Made by a program: the position numbers and the translations under genes
The notes under the pieces: generated by a model
Databases searched by the model: none
The model's input: the letters and a program-made list of their open reading frames with translations, nothing else
What the model was told of the DNA's origin: nothing
Source of the DNA: Azophilus sp965221465
Lineage (GTDB): Bacteria > Pseudomonadota > Gammaproteobacteria > Pseudomonadales > Azotimanducaceae
NCBI GenBank assembly: GCA_965221465.1
Contig: OZ244892.1
Location: 4,154,001 to 4,218,000 of the forward strand
Direction: 5' to 3'
Length of the DNA: 64,000 nucleotides
Shown: in pieces, positions 32,800 to 41,643 of the stretch
Numbering within the stretch: position 1 is the stretch's first letter
Layout of the letters: each line of letters opens with the position of its first letter

Positions 32800-33186
32800 T
32801 CAGTTTGCCGGCCGAAGCCTGCGGGTGTTGCGCGCCTGCGCGATCAGCCCGGCGTAGACGGCGCCGTTGATCAGCACGACGGCGGTTCCGAGCACCAGGT
32901 GCCATTCCATCGAAATGCCTGGCGGATAGACGATCGGAATCAGGTAGTGCTCGATGAAGCCGCCCTGGTAGCCGGCGTCACCCGCCAGATCGCGAAACCG
33001 GTTCTCCCAGGCGGTGAGCGGGCACAGGCGCCCCAGATACTGCACGTAGATGGCCCAGGCGACCGCCGGCACATGCAGCCACAGTACCCAGCGGGCGCGA
33101 AACGCGATGAGCCCGCCGACGACCACGAAGACGATGTACGCGAAGTGCGCGACGATCATCGAATCGGCGGCCAGGCGGTATCCCAT
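32800..33186 (-). CDS. DUF2784 family membrane protein
   Basis: This 128-residue protein has about four hydrophobic helices and matches the DUF2784 pattern: an N-terminal helix with HFAYIVFVVVGG, RARWVLWLHVPAVAWAIYVQYLGRLCPLTAWEN in the centre, and GFIEHYLIPIVYPP before the last helix. The function of this family is unknown. It lies 12 bases downstream of ilvD on the same strand and may be co-transcribed, but no functional link is suggested by that alone. The start ATG is at 33186. Confidence 0.88.
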   Translation of the reverse strand: MGYRLAADSMIVAHFAYIVFVVVGGLIAFRARWVLWLHVPAVAWAIYVQYLGRLCPLTAWENRFRDLAGDAGYQGGFIEHYLIPIVYPPGISMEWHLVLGTAVVLINGAVYAGLIAQARNTRRLRPAN

Positions 33187-33198
33187 CGCCGCAGTCGC

Positions 33199-34869
33199 TC
33201 ACCATCGGTCGGTCACGGCGCCGCCGCTTGCAGAGCCGACCAGCCGCGCGTACTTCGCGAGCAACCCTCGTTCCGCATAGGGAGGTGGCGGCTGCCAGGC
33301 TGCCCGCCGGGAGGCGAGTTCCGCATCGCTCAACGCCACATCGATCGTCCTCGCCTGCGCATCCACGGTGATCCGGTCGCCATCTTCCAGCAGCGCGATG
33401 GGGCCGCCCTCGAACGCTTCCGGTGCCACGTGGCCGATCACGAACCCGTGCGACCCGCCGGAAAAGCGCCCATCGGTAATCAATGCCACTTCGTTGCCCA
33501 GGCCGCGCCCGGCAATGGCGGCAGTGGGTGAGAGCATCTCCCGCATGCCGGGCCCGCCCCTGGGCCCTTCGTAGCGCACCACCACCACGTCGCCCGGGCC
33601 CACTGCGCCATCCATGATCGCCGCCATGGCCGCCTCTTCGCCGTGGAAACAGCGCGCCGTACCGGTAAACGACAATCCCTCGTTGCCCGTGATCTTGGCC
33701 ACCGCGCCGTCCGGTGCGAGATTGCCGTAGAGAATCACGAGGTGGCTGTCGGGCTTTATCGGGTTCGACAACGGCCGGACGATCTCCTGTCCCTCAGGGT
33801 AGGGCGCCACGTCCGCCAGGTTTTCCGCCAGGGTGCGGCCGGTAACCGTCAGGCAGCCGCCGTGCAGCAGCCCCGCTTCGAGCAGCATTTTCAACAGCGG
33901 TTGAATGCCGCCGATTTCGATCAACTCGCTCATGCCGTACCGGCCGGCCGGCCGCATGTCGCCCAACACCGGCACACCGGCGCCGATACGCGTGAAGTCG
34001 TCGAGTTCGAGCGGTATTCCGGCGGCGCTGGCAATGGCCAGCAGGTGCAGCACGGCGTTGGTCGAGCCTTCCAGCGCAATGGCAACGGTGATGGCGTTTT
34101 CGAAGGCCTCGCGGCTGAGAATATCGCTTGGCTTGATGCCGCGCTCGATCAGGCGATAGACGGCGCTGCCGGCGTTGTAGCTGTCCTGGCGCTTCTGCTC
34201 CGAAACGGCTTCCTGGGCGGAACTGTTCGGCAACGACAGGCCGAGGGCCTCGATGGCGGAAGCCATGGTGTTGGCCGTGTACATGCCGCCGCAGGAACCC
34301 GGGCCGGGAATGGCCGTCGATTCCACCTCCTTCAACTCGGCAGCGTCGATGCGCCCGGCGGCATGCTGGCCGACGGCCTCGAAAACGGAAATGACGTCGC
34401 GCCGCTCGGCACCGAGCTGGATGGTGCCGCCGTAGACGAAGACCGCGGGGCGGTCGATGCGCGCGATGGCCATGGCGCACCCCGGCATGTTCTTGTCGCA
34501 GCCGCCGATGGCGACGAACCCGTCGAAACCCTGGGCGCAGACCACCGTCTCGATGGAATCGGCGATCACTTCCCGCGAGACCAGCGAATAGCGCATGCCC
34601 GGCGTGCCCATGGAGATGCCGTCCGAGACCGTGATGGTGTTGAAAACCACGCTCTTGCCGCCGGCTTCGTCGGCGCCCAGGGCCGCCGCATCGGCCAACT
34701 GGTCGATGTGCATGTTGCAGGGCGTGACCATGCTCCAGGTGGAAGCGATGCCGACCTGAGGCTTGGCGAAATCCGCCTCGGTAAACCCCACCGGATAGAG
34801 CATGGCCCGGCTCGGCGCCTGGGCGATGCCGTCGACGACAATGGAGGAGTAAGGCCGCTTGTCAGCCAT
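33199..34869 (-). CDS. ilvD: Dihydroxy-acid dehydratase
   Basis: This 556-residue iron-sulfur enzyme catalyses the third step of valine, isoleucine and leucine synthesis. The conserved Cys residues for the cluster lie in TPCNMHIDQLAD, GGCDKNMPGCAMA and GSCGGMYTANTMASAIEALG. The ILSREAFENA, EGSTNAVLHLLAIA and RYEGPRGGPGMREML motifs are all present, as is the SGGSHGF near the C-terminus. The start is ATG 34869, which overlaps the end of argA by eight bases. The length fits the family. The branched-chain aminotransferase gene ilvE is 4.4 kb away on the other strand. Confidence 0.95.
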   Translation of the reverse strand: MADKRPYSSIVVDGIAQAPSRAMLYPVGFTEADFAKPQVGIASTWSMVTPCNMHIDQLADAAALGADEAGGKSVVFNTITVSDGISMGTPGMRYSLVSREVIADSIETVVCAQGFDGFVAIGGCDKNMPGCAMAIARIDRPAVFVYGGTIQLGAERRDVISVFEAVGQHAAGRIDAAELKEVESTAIPGPGSCGGMYTANTMASAIEALGLSLPNSSAQEAVSEQKRQDSYNAGSAVYRLIERGIKPSDILSREAFENAITVAIALEGSTNAVLHLLAIASAAGIPLELDDFTRIGAGVPVLGDMRPAGRYGMSELIEIGGIQPLLKMLLEAGLLHGGCLTVTGRTLAENLADVAPYPEGQEIVRPLSNPIKPDSHLVILYGNLAPDGAVAKITGNEGLSFTGTARCFHGEEAAMAAIMDGAVGPGDVVVVRYEGPRGGPGMREMLSPTAAIAGRGLGNEVALITDGRFSGGSHGFVIGHVAPEAFEGGPIALLEDGDRITVDAQARTIDVALSDAELASRRAAWQPPPPYAERGLLAKYARLVGSASGGAVTDRW

Positions 34870-36211
34870 GATTTCGTTTCCCGATGGATGGCGCTGCACG
34901 CGGCTGAAGCGCCTTGACCAGCACCTTGGCGTTCCGTTGAACGCAGATGTGCTGCCGATAGCTTTCCGGCAGCGTGTCGCTCGCGGCCTCCGCAAAGCCG
35001 TTCTCGACGAACCAGTCGCGGGTCTGGGTGGTGAGAACGAAGAGGCGCTCGAAGCCTTCTTCCCGTGCCGCATCCTCCGCTGCCGAAAGCAACTTGGCAC
35101 CGATGCCGGCTTCGCCGCCGCGGTGTGCCGGATGCACCGCCACGCACGCCAGTTCCGCGCTGGTTCCCGCAGCTATCAGCGCGCAGCAGCCGGCGACGAT
35201 GCCATCCACTTCGGCTACGAAGAAGCGGTCCAATTCGCGTTCCAGGCGGTCTTTCGAGCGCTCGACCAGAACGCCGGCTTCCTCCAGCGGGCGGATGATC
35301 TCGACGATGTCCGCCACATCGCTGCCCTGGGCGCGGCGCACCACCCGCCGGTCTTCCAGGGTGACCTGGGTGCCCACGCCTTCCGCGGTGAAGAGTTCTG
35401 CCAGCAGGGCGCCGTCATCGGCATGGCTCACCATCTGGCCACTGGCGACCCCGCCGCGCACGGCGCCGAGCAGTGCCCGCAGGTTGCGCCGGGTCGTCTC
35501 GCCGAGCAGACGGGTACCCAGGGCTTCCTCGAGTTCGTCGGGCGACAGGTTGGCCAAACGCTCGCCGTTCGCGCGGGCAAGCCAGGGCGATTCGTCCAAT
35601 ACGATCAACTTGTCGGCCCCGAGCGCGATGGCGGCCTGCTCGGCGAGTTCGTCGGCGGCCAGATTGAATGCCTGGCCGGACGGCGAGTACCCCATGGGCG
35701 AGAGCAGCACAATTGCGCCGGTTTCGAGGGAGCGCCGGATGGCGTCTGCGCGGATGCGCCGCGGCCGGCCCGCCAGTTCCAGGTCTGTTCCGCCGACCAC
35801 GCCGATGGGTTTCGCGGTCACGAAATTGCCGGTGACCAGCTGAACTTCGGTATTGTGCAGCGGGCTCGTCGGCAGGCCGGTGGAGAACAGGGCCTCCAAC
35901 TTGGAGCGCAATTGCCCGTGAACGCCGGCGATGACACCCATGGCGGCAACGTCGGTGATGCGCCGGGTGATGCCCTGGTGGCTGTGGAAGGCGCTATCCG
36001 GCAGTGCCCGGTCGATCTGGGGACGGGCACCGTGGACGATGACCAGGCGCGCCCCCAGCACGTTCAAGAGCGCCAGGTCGTGCACGATATTGACGAGATT
36101 GCCGTGCAGCATGGATTCGCCGGAAAGCGCGACCACGAAGGTCCGGCCGCGGTGTGCGCTGATATACGGGGTGGACGCTCGGAACCAGCGTGCGTATTCC
36201 TCGGTTTTCAT
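34862..36211 (-). CDS. argA: N-acetylglutamate synthase (kinase-fold plus GNAT domain)
   Basis: This 449-residue enzyme is the classical ArgA, acetylating glutamate as the first step of arginine synthesis. The N-terminal amino-acid kinase-like domain (about residues 1-290) starts YARWFRASTPYISAHRGRTFVVALSGE and binds arginine for feedback control. The C-terminal GNAT domain (about 300-440) has AELACVAVHPAHRGGEAGIGAKLL, the acetyl-CoA loop, and ends with WFVENGF. ATG 36211 is supported by family N-termini. It overlaps ilvD, so two amino-acid biosynthetic genes share a transcript. A TATAAT lies about 55 bases upstream. Confidence 0.95.
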   Translation of the reverse strand: MKTEEYARWFRASTPYISAHRGRTFVVALSGESMLHGNLVNIVHDLALLNVLGARLVIVHGARPQIDRALPDSAFHSHQGITRRITDVAAMGVIAGVHGQLRSKLEALFSTGLPTSPLHNTEVQLVTGNFVTAKPIGVVGGTDLELAGRPRRIRADAIRRSLETGAIVLLSPMGYSPSGQAFNLAADELAEQAAIALGADKLIVLDESPWLARANGERLANLSPDELEEALGTRLLGETTRRNLRALLGAVRGGVASGQMVSHADDGALLAELFTAEGVGTQVTLEDRRVVRRAQGSDVADIVEIIRPLEEAGVLVERSKDRLERELDRFFVAEVDGIVAGCCALIAAGTSAELACVAVHPAHRGGEAGIGAKLLSAAEDAAREEGFERLFVLTTQTRDWFVENGFAEAASDTLPESYRQHICVQRNAKVLVKALQPRAAPSIGKRNHG

Positions 36212-36263
36212 GTCGGCTTTCCAATGCGGCCCGCGGGCTGATCGCATGCGAAACGGCGCTCGG

Positions 36264-36269
36264 ATTATA
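36264..36269 (-). promoter_or_regulatory. Putative -10 box of the argA-ilvD operon
   Basis: A consensus TATAAT on the minus strand lies about 53 bases before the argA start. A recognisable -35 hexamer is lacking. The 250-bp region upstream of glnE and argA is shared by the two divergent genes. Confidence 0.3.
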
Positions 36270-36461
36270 GCTGCGCTCGGCGGCCGTCCATAGCAGAGAA
36301 ACACACGAGCGTGCTCCCGCCGCGTACTCGACCTGCTGTGAAGCACGGCAAGCGCGCGCTCGCACTCCGCGTACCCGGTGCGTGCACATCTCCTCCCAGC
36401 CTCACTGTGTTCATTCACGAACAGGTCTGCCTGGAGTTCCGGTTCGGGATAGAATCGAGGC

Positions 36462-39203
36462 GTGGATGCGCACTCATTGCCCGCCGGCCTGATCGAATCG
36501 GTGGACCGGTTCGCGGCGCGGGAAGGGCTCGATTTGCCGGCCGAAGCGCGCCGTGTTTTGGCGCTCAGCGAATTCGCCCAGCGGGTGGCGGTTCAGCAGC
36601 GGGCGTGGTTTCTGCAATCGGTCGAAACGGCACGATTTGCGGAACCCCTGGACGAATCGGGCCTTGCCGCGGAACTGGCCGACCTCGAAACGGAAGACGT
36701 GGCGGGTCTCAAGCGGGCGCTGCGGCAACTGCGCAACCGCTGCCAGTTGTGGGTGGTCTGGCGGCACCTCACCGGCGGTGCAACCCTCGAAGAGACCACC
36801 GGGGCGCTGTCGTTCATGGCCGACCGATTCATCGGCGCGGCCCTCGATGCAGCCGCATCCCGCGAGACCGGCCGTGCGGGCGAGCCGTGCGGCAACGAAT
36901 CCGGCGATCTGCAACGTCTCGTCGTGTTCGGCCTAGGCAAGCTGGGTGGCCGGGAACTCAACCTCTCCTCCGATATCGACCTGATCTTCGCCTATCCGGA
37001 AGAGGGCCGGACATCGACGGGGCTCGTCAACCAGCAGTTCTTCACCAAGGTGGGCCAGGGGATCATCGATCTGTTGCACCCGGTGACCGTGGACGGCTTC
37101 GTCTTCCGGGTCGACATGCGCCTGCGGCCCTATGGGGCAAGCGGCCCGCTGGTGATGCATTTCGGCGCCATGCAGCAGTATTTCGAGACCAAGGGCCGCA
37201 GCTGGGAACGCTACGCACTCATCAAGGCGCGCACCTGCGCGGGCGACATCGAGCGGGGAGAGGAACTGCTCGCCTCGCTGAAACCCTTCGTCTACCGCCG
37301 CTACCTCGATTTCGGCTCGCTGGAATCCATGCGCGACATGAAGGCGCGTCTGGCCGCGGAACGGCACAAACCGAACGATGTGAAGCTCGGCCCCGGCGGC
37401 ATCCGCTACGCCGAGTTTGCCGTGCAGGTTCAGCAACTGATCCTGGGCGGCCGTCACGCCGGCATGCAGAAGCGCGGCTTCCTGGAAACCCTCGTGGAAC
37501 TCGAGCGGGCCGAGCATTTCGATGCGGAAACCGTCGCGGAACTGCGCGATGCCTACCGCTTCCTGCGCGATTCGGAGCACTGCATCCAGGCGGAAGCCGA
37601 CCGGCAGACGCAACAGCTTCCGGTAACCGAAAACAGCCGCATGCGGCTGGCTTCTGCCATGGGGTTCGATTCCTATACCGCCTACCTGTCTTCCCTGGCC
37701 GGGCACCGCGACAACGTCGAACGCATTTTCGACCGGGTGGTGGGCGCCGAGACCCCACGCACCGAAGGCGGCCTGTGGGCAGGGCGGAACGACCCGGCGC
37801 AACTGCTCGAGGCCGGTTTCGACGACCCCCGGCGCGTTGCCGAATTGCTGGACGACCTCTCCGGCGCGCGAGACCGTTCGTCGGTCAGCGAGGAGGGCCG
37901 CAGCCGCCTCGACACGCTGATGCCGGAACTTCTGCAGATTGCCTGCCGGCAGCCGCACCCGGTGCGCGCCGTCGAGCGGCTCGTGCCGATACTCAAGGCA
38001 TTGCTGCGTCGTTCCACCTACCTGGCGCTGTTACGGGAAAACGCCGAAGCGCTGCAGATATTCGTGCGCCTGGCGGGGCAGAGCCGTTGGGTGGCGGAAC
38101 AACTCGCCTCCCAGCCGGTTTTCATGGAGGTGCTGCTCGACAAGCATGCCTGGGACCTGCTTTCCGGCCGCGACAGCCTGGTGGAGGAACTCGGCACGGC
38201 GCTGGCGGCCGCTGCAGACGAGGAAACCCGGGTCGACACCTTCCGGGCATTCAAGGAACAGCGTGTTTTCCGGGTGGCGGTGGCGGAGACCCGGGGCCTC
38301 TTGCCGATCATGCACGTCAGCGATTACCTGAGCTGGCTGGCCGAGGCGGTTCTGGAACACGCCATCCGCATCGCCTGGGAGCAGTGCACAACAGATGCAA
38401 CGCAAGCGACGGAACGGCGGCCATTCATCGCCGTCGGCTACGGCAAGCTGGGCGGGCTGGAACTGGGGCCGGATTCCGATCTGGACCTGGTGTTCGTTCA
38501 CGACCTGCCGGTCTCGGCCTCGCCGTTCCTGCACCGGCTGGTGCGCAAGCTGATGCACCTGCTGACGGTGCGCACCTATTCCGGGCCGCTCTACGAAATC
38601 GACATGCGTCTGCGCCCCTCCGGCAATGCCGGCCCCATCGTCTCCAGCCTGGCGGCCTTTCTCAATTACCAGAGCAAGCAGGCGTGGACATGGGAACACC
38701 AGGCGCTGGTGCGGGCACGGGCGGTTGCCGGCGACCCGGAACTCATGGCGTCCTTCGAGGCAGCGCGCCGAGACCTGCTTTGCCGCGAGCGCCCGGTCGA
38801 CAGCCTGCGTGCCGAGGTGCTCGAAATGCGCAGGCGCATCGAGGCGCACCATGGCGCCGGGCTAGACCTGAAGCGCGGCGCCGGCGGCATTGTCGATGTG
38901 GAATTCATGGCGCAGTTCCTGGTGCTCGCCCACGCCCATGCCCACCCCGGCCTCGCCAAATACTCCGACAACGTTCGCATTCTGGAGGAGGCCGGCATGA
39001 CCGGTGTATTGCCCCAGGAGGAGGCGGAGCGGCTGGTGCTGGCGTATCTGGCCCTGCGCGGCGAGGTGCATCGACGATCGCTCGACCTGGCGGATTCTGC
39101 TCCGGCCGATGCGGCGCTCACCGTGCATCGGGAAGTGGTCTGCGAGACCTGGGAGCGGCTTTTCGACGAACCGCGGCCGCTGATCGCACCTGTTCGTGAA
39201 TGA
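36462..39203 (+). CDS. glnE: Bifunctional glutamine synthetase adenylyltransferase/deadenylase
   Basis: This 913-residue enzyme adds and removes AMP on glutamine synthetase under PII control. Two nucleotidyltransferase domains are visible. The N-terminal deadenylylase has VVFGLGKLGGRELNLSSDIDL (about residues 155-175) and the C-terminal adenylylase has YGKLGGLELGPDSDLDLVFVHD (about 655-680), each with the Asp-x-Asp pair. Each is followed by a GlnD PII-uridylyltransferase-like helical domain (GRSWERYALIKAR; WTWEHQALVRARAVAG). The start is GTG 36462. The length is normal. The order glnE-ilvE is shared with pseudomonads and relatives. Confidence 0.96.
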   Translation: MDAHSLPAGLIESVDRFAAREGLDLPAEARRVLALSEFAQRVAVQQRAWFLQSVETARFAEPLDESGLAAELADLETEDVAGLKRALRQLRNRCQLWVVWRHLTGGATLEETTGALSFMADRFIGAALDAAASRETGRAGEPCGNESGDLQRLVVFGLGKLGGRELNLSSDIDLIFAYPEEGRTSTGLVNQQFFTKVGQGIIDLLHPVTVDGFVFRVDMRLRPYGASGPLVMHFGAMQQYFETKGRSWERYALIKARTCAGDIERGEELLASLKPFVYRRYLDFGSLESMRDMKARLAAERHKPNDVKLGPGGIRYAEFAVQVQQLILGGRHAGMQKRGFLETLVELERAEHFDAETVAELRDAYRFLRDSEHCIQAEADRQTQQLPVTENSRMRLASAMGFDSYTAYLSSLAGHRDNVERIFDRVVGAETPRTEGGLWAGRNDPAQLLEAGFDDPRRVAELLDDLSGARDRSSVSEEGRSRLDTLMPELLQIACRQPHPVRAVERLVPILKALLRRSTYLALLRENAEALQIFVRLAGQSRWVAEQLASQPVFMEVLLDKHAWDLLSGRDSLVEELGTALAAAADEETRVDTFRAFKEQRVFRVAVAETRGLLPIMHVSDYLSWLAEAVLEHAIRIAWEQCTTDATQATERRPFIAVGYGKLGGLELGPDSDLDLVFVHDLPVSASPFLHRLVRKLMHLLTVRTYSGPLYEIDMRLRPSGNAGPIVSSLAAFLNYQSKQAWTWEHQALVRARAVAGDPELMASFEAARRDLLCRERPVDSLRAEVLEMRRRIEAHHGAGLDLKRGAGGIVDVEFMAQFLVLAHAHAHPGLAKYSDNVRILEEAGMTGVLPQEEAERLVLAYLALRGEVHRRSLDLADSAPADAALTVHREVVCETWERLFDEPRPLIAPVRE

Positions 39204-39284
39204 ATTGCTACACCAATAAACGAATAGGTGCGGCCGCCGGCATTGAATGTAGAATGCGCGCCTGCAACCCGAAGTAGAACGCAC

Positions 39285-40214
39285 ATGTCCGAACCAAGCT
39301 TCGACGACCGAGACGGCTATATCTGGCAGAACGGAACCCTTAAACCCTGGCGCGAGGCCCAGGTGCATGTGCTGACGCATACGCTGCACTATGGGCTCGG
39401 CGTATTCGAGGGTGTGCGCTGCTACGACACGCCAAAGGGGCCGTGCATCTTCCGCCTGAACGAGCATACGCAGCGGCTCTTCGACTCGGCGCACATTCTC
39501 GGCATCGAGATTCCCTACACCCGGGACGAGGTCAACGAAGCCCAGATCGAGACCTTTCGCGCCAACGAACTGAAGGAGGGGTACCTGCGGCCGCTGGTGT
39601 ACCTGGGTTCGGAGGCCATGGGTCTGCGCGCCCACGGGTTGACGGTGAACCTGACCGTGGCCGCCTGGCCCTGGCCGAACTACATGGACGAGGACGCCCG
39701 GGTGAAGGGCATCGCCGTGCGCACTTCCTCCTATACGCGACATCACGTCAACATCACCATGTGCAAGGCGAAGTCGAACGGCAACTACACCAACTCCATA
39801 CTGGCATTGCAGGAAGCCCTCGAGGCCGGCTGCGACGAGGCGCTCATGCTCGACAACGAGGGCTACGTGTCGGAAGGCTCCGGCGAGAACATCTTCATCG
39901 TCCGCAACGGCCTGATCCACACGCCGGAACTGACGAGCTGCCTCGACGGCATCACCCGGGACACCGTGTTCCAACTCGCCGACGAGTTCGGCTTCGAAAT
40001 CGTCGAACGGCGCATCACCCGCGACGAGGTCTACATCTGCGACGAGGCGTTCTTCACCGGCACCGCCGCGGAGGTGCTGCCCATCCGCGTTCTGGACGGG
40101 CGCCGCATCGGCGACGGCAAGCGGGGACCCATCACGGAGCAGTTGCAGGCCGCGTACTTCGATCAGGTGCGGGGGCGGCGGAATACTTATCCGGAGTGGC
40201 ATACGGCTGTTTAG
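39285..40214 (+). CDS. ilvE: Branched-chain amino-acid aminotransferase
   Basis: This 309-residue fold-type IV PLP enzyme transaminates valine, leucine and isoleucine with 2-oxoglutarate. Visible motifs are HYGLGVFEGVRCYDT, LGSEAMGLRAHGLTV, the lysine region CKAKSNGNYTNSILA, EALMLDNEGYVSEGSGENIFIV and the late TGTAAEVLPI. ATG 39285 (MSEPSFDDRDGYIW) fits family N-termini. It lies 81 bp after glnE and is the last housekeeping gene before the CRISPR-Cas island, whose first gene starts 45 bp after its stop. Confidence 0.95.
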   Translation: MSEPSFDDRDGYIWQNGTLKPWREAQVHVLTHTLHYGLGVFEGVRCYDTPKGPCIFRLNEHTQRLFDSAHILGIEIPYTRDEVNEAQIETFRANELKEGYLRPLVYLGSEAMGLRAHGLTVNLTVAAWPWPNYMDEDARVKGIAVRTSSYTRHHVNITMCKAKSNGNYTNSILALQEALEAGCDEALMLDNEGYVSEGSGENIFIVRNGLIHTPELTSCLDGITRDTVFQLADEFGFEIVERRITRDEVYICDEAFFTGTAAEVLPIRVLDGRRIGDGKRGPITEQLQAAYFDQVRGRRNTYPEWHTAV

Positions 40215-40259
40215 GGGTGACACCGTAATGCGCGACCAGCGACAGAGACGTCGACGACC

Positions 40260-41510
40260 GTGAACGCGCAATACGGACCAGCGCCCTTGCTACCACTGGC
40301 GCGATACCGATTTCGATTCAGCCCACGCAATCACTCGCGTGAATCTGCCGAGGTATTGTCGCGCATGGGCTATCTCGGCTCCGCGTGGCGTGGTGCCTTC
40401 GGTCACGCGCTCCGCAAGACCGTTTGTGTGACACGGTTGCCTGCATGTGAGCCTTGCGTATTGGTTCAATCCTGCCCTTATCCGTACCTGTTCGAGAGCA
40501 GAACGCCGCCGGGAGCCGCCAAGCTGAGCCGCTACCCGCGCACGCCCGGGCCGTATGTGCTGGAGCCAGCGGACGATCGGTTTGACGCTACGGACGAAAC
40601 CTATGCCGAGCGGACTTCCGATACTGCTGTCGGCGACGAAAACGCAGACCCGGCGTGGCCTGCATCCACCCGTTTGGGGGTAATCCTGTTCGGCGCAGCC
40701 AACGACCGGCTTCCCTACGTTGTGCATGCATTGGATAGGGCCGCACGCAGCGGCCTGACATCCAGGCGAATCGAGTTCGAACTGGTCGATGTGCAATTGG
40801 AAACGCAGGAGACCCAAACCAGGGTAGCGAATAGCTCGGCCGAAAGAGTGGACGGCGATGCCACAGCGCAAGACCGGAAACCGGCGCCGACGCCGATTGG
40901 TAGTGGGGATGGAACCGGTGACTCCCCGCCGCGACACTGGTCGACAATCTACGTACCTGGCGGCGCCTTGGCGTCTATCGCCGCAGAACAACCATTGCCG
41001 CCCGAACCACCGACGGGAGTTTCCATCCGGCTGCTGACGCCACTCAGGGTCAAGCGCGGTGGACACTTTGCCGGCACGTCGGATCTCGACTTTCGCACTT
41101 TTTTCGGCGGACTGCTGCGCCGAATCTCATTGTTGACCTATTTCTTCGGCGATACACCGCTGGAAACCGACTTTGCGGGATTGCTGCGGCTGGCTTCATC
41201 GGTTCCTGTGACAAATGCCAAGTTGCAATGGAAAGAATGGACCCGTTATTCGTCGCGCCAAAACACCAAGCTAAAGATGGACGGCGTCGTGGGAAGCTTC
41301 GATGTGATTGGGGCTTCGCTCGAGCCCTTCTGGCCTTACCTTTGGCTCGGCCAGTGGGCGCATGCCGGCAAGGGTACGTCGATGGGGCTCGGCCGTTACG
41401 TGCTGCAGCCTCTTGGCGCTTCGCATGGTGGCGACGTTGCCGGAAACGCCAACTCTGCGGGCGGGAATGGAAGTGCGGAGCAACCGTGGGCCACGCCTGC
41501 GCGATTGTGA
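40260..41510 (+). CDS. cas6: CRISPR crRNA-processing endoribonuclease Cas6
   Basis: This 416-residue RAMP protein is the Cas6 of this locus and should cut the array transcript to release crRNAs with an 8-nt 5' handle. It has an N-terminal ferredoxin-like domain with LPLARYRFRF, a four-Cys cluster (C56, C63, C66, C72; zinc-like) common in this Cas6 group, and the C-terminal glycine-rich loop GKGTSMGLGRYVL near residue 370. A low-complexity, Asp/Ser/Thr-rich insert of about 60 residues lies in the middle. The start is GTG 40260. It is the first gene of the island, separate from the main csm operon. The catalytic residues are not assigned. Confidence 0.88.
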   Translation: MNAQYGPAPLLPLARYRFRFSPRNHSRESAEVLSRMGYLGSAWRGAFGHALRKTVCVTRLPACEPCVLVQSCPYPYLFESRTPPGAAKLSRYPRTPGPYVLEPADDRFDATDETYAERTSDTAVGDENADPAWPASTRLGVILFGAANDRLPYVVHALDRAARSGLTSRRIEFELVDVQLETQETQTRVANSSAERVDGDATAQDRKPAPTPIGSGDGTGDSPPRHWSTIYVPGGALASIAAEQPLPPEPPTGVSIRLLTPLRVKRGGHFAGTSDLDFRTFFGGLLRRISLLTYFFGDTPLETDFAGLLRLASSVPVTNAKLQWKEWTRYSSRQNTKLKMDGVVGSFDVIGASLEPFWPYLWLGQWAHAGKGTSMGLGRYVLQPLGASHGGDVAGNANSAGGNGSAEQPWATPARL

Positions 41511-41643
41511 TCGGTGGTTCGCATACCCAATTCGCTGGCAGGCAAACTGAATCGCCCCTTTGCACCGACCGCGAACCATCACCCGCCGCAACCTTGCGGA
41601 CTAAGCAACCGAACGACAAATCTGTAGCATCTGCGTCATCGAG

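Noticed and set aside
36295..36410. Possible fourth copy of repeat family 1 upstream of glnE
   Set aside because: Only short matches such as GTACCCGGTGCGTGCAC were seen; the long pairing arms are absent.
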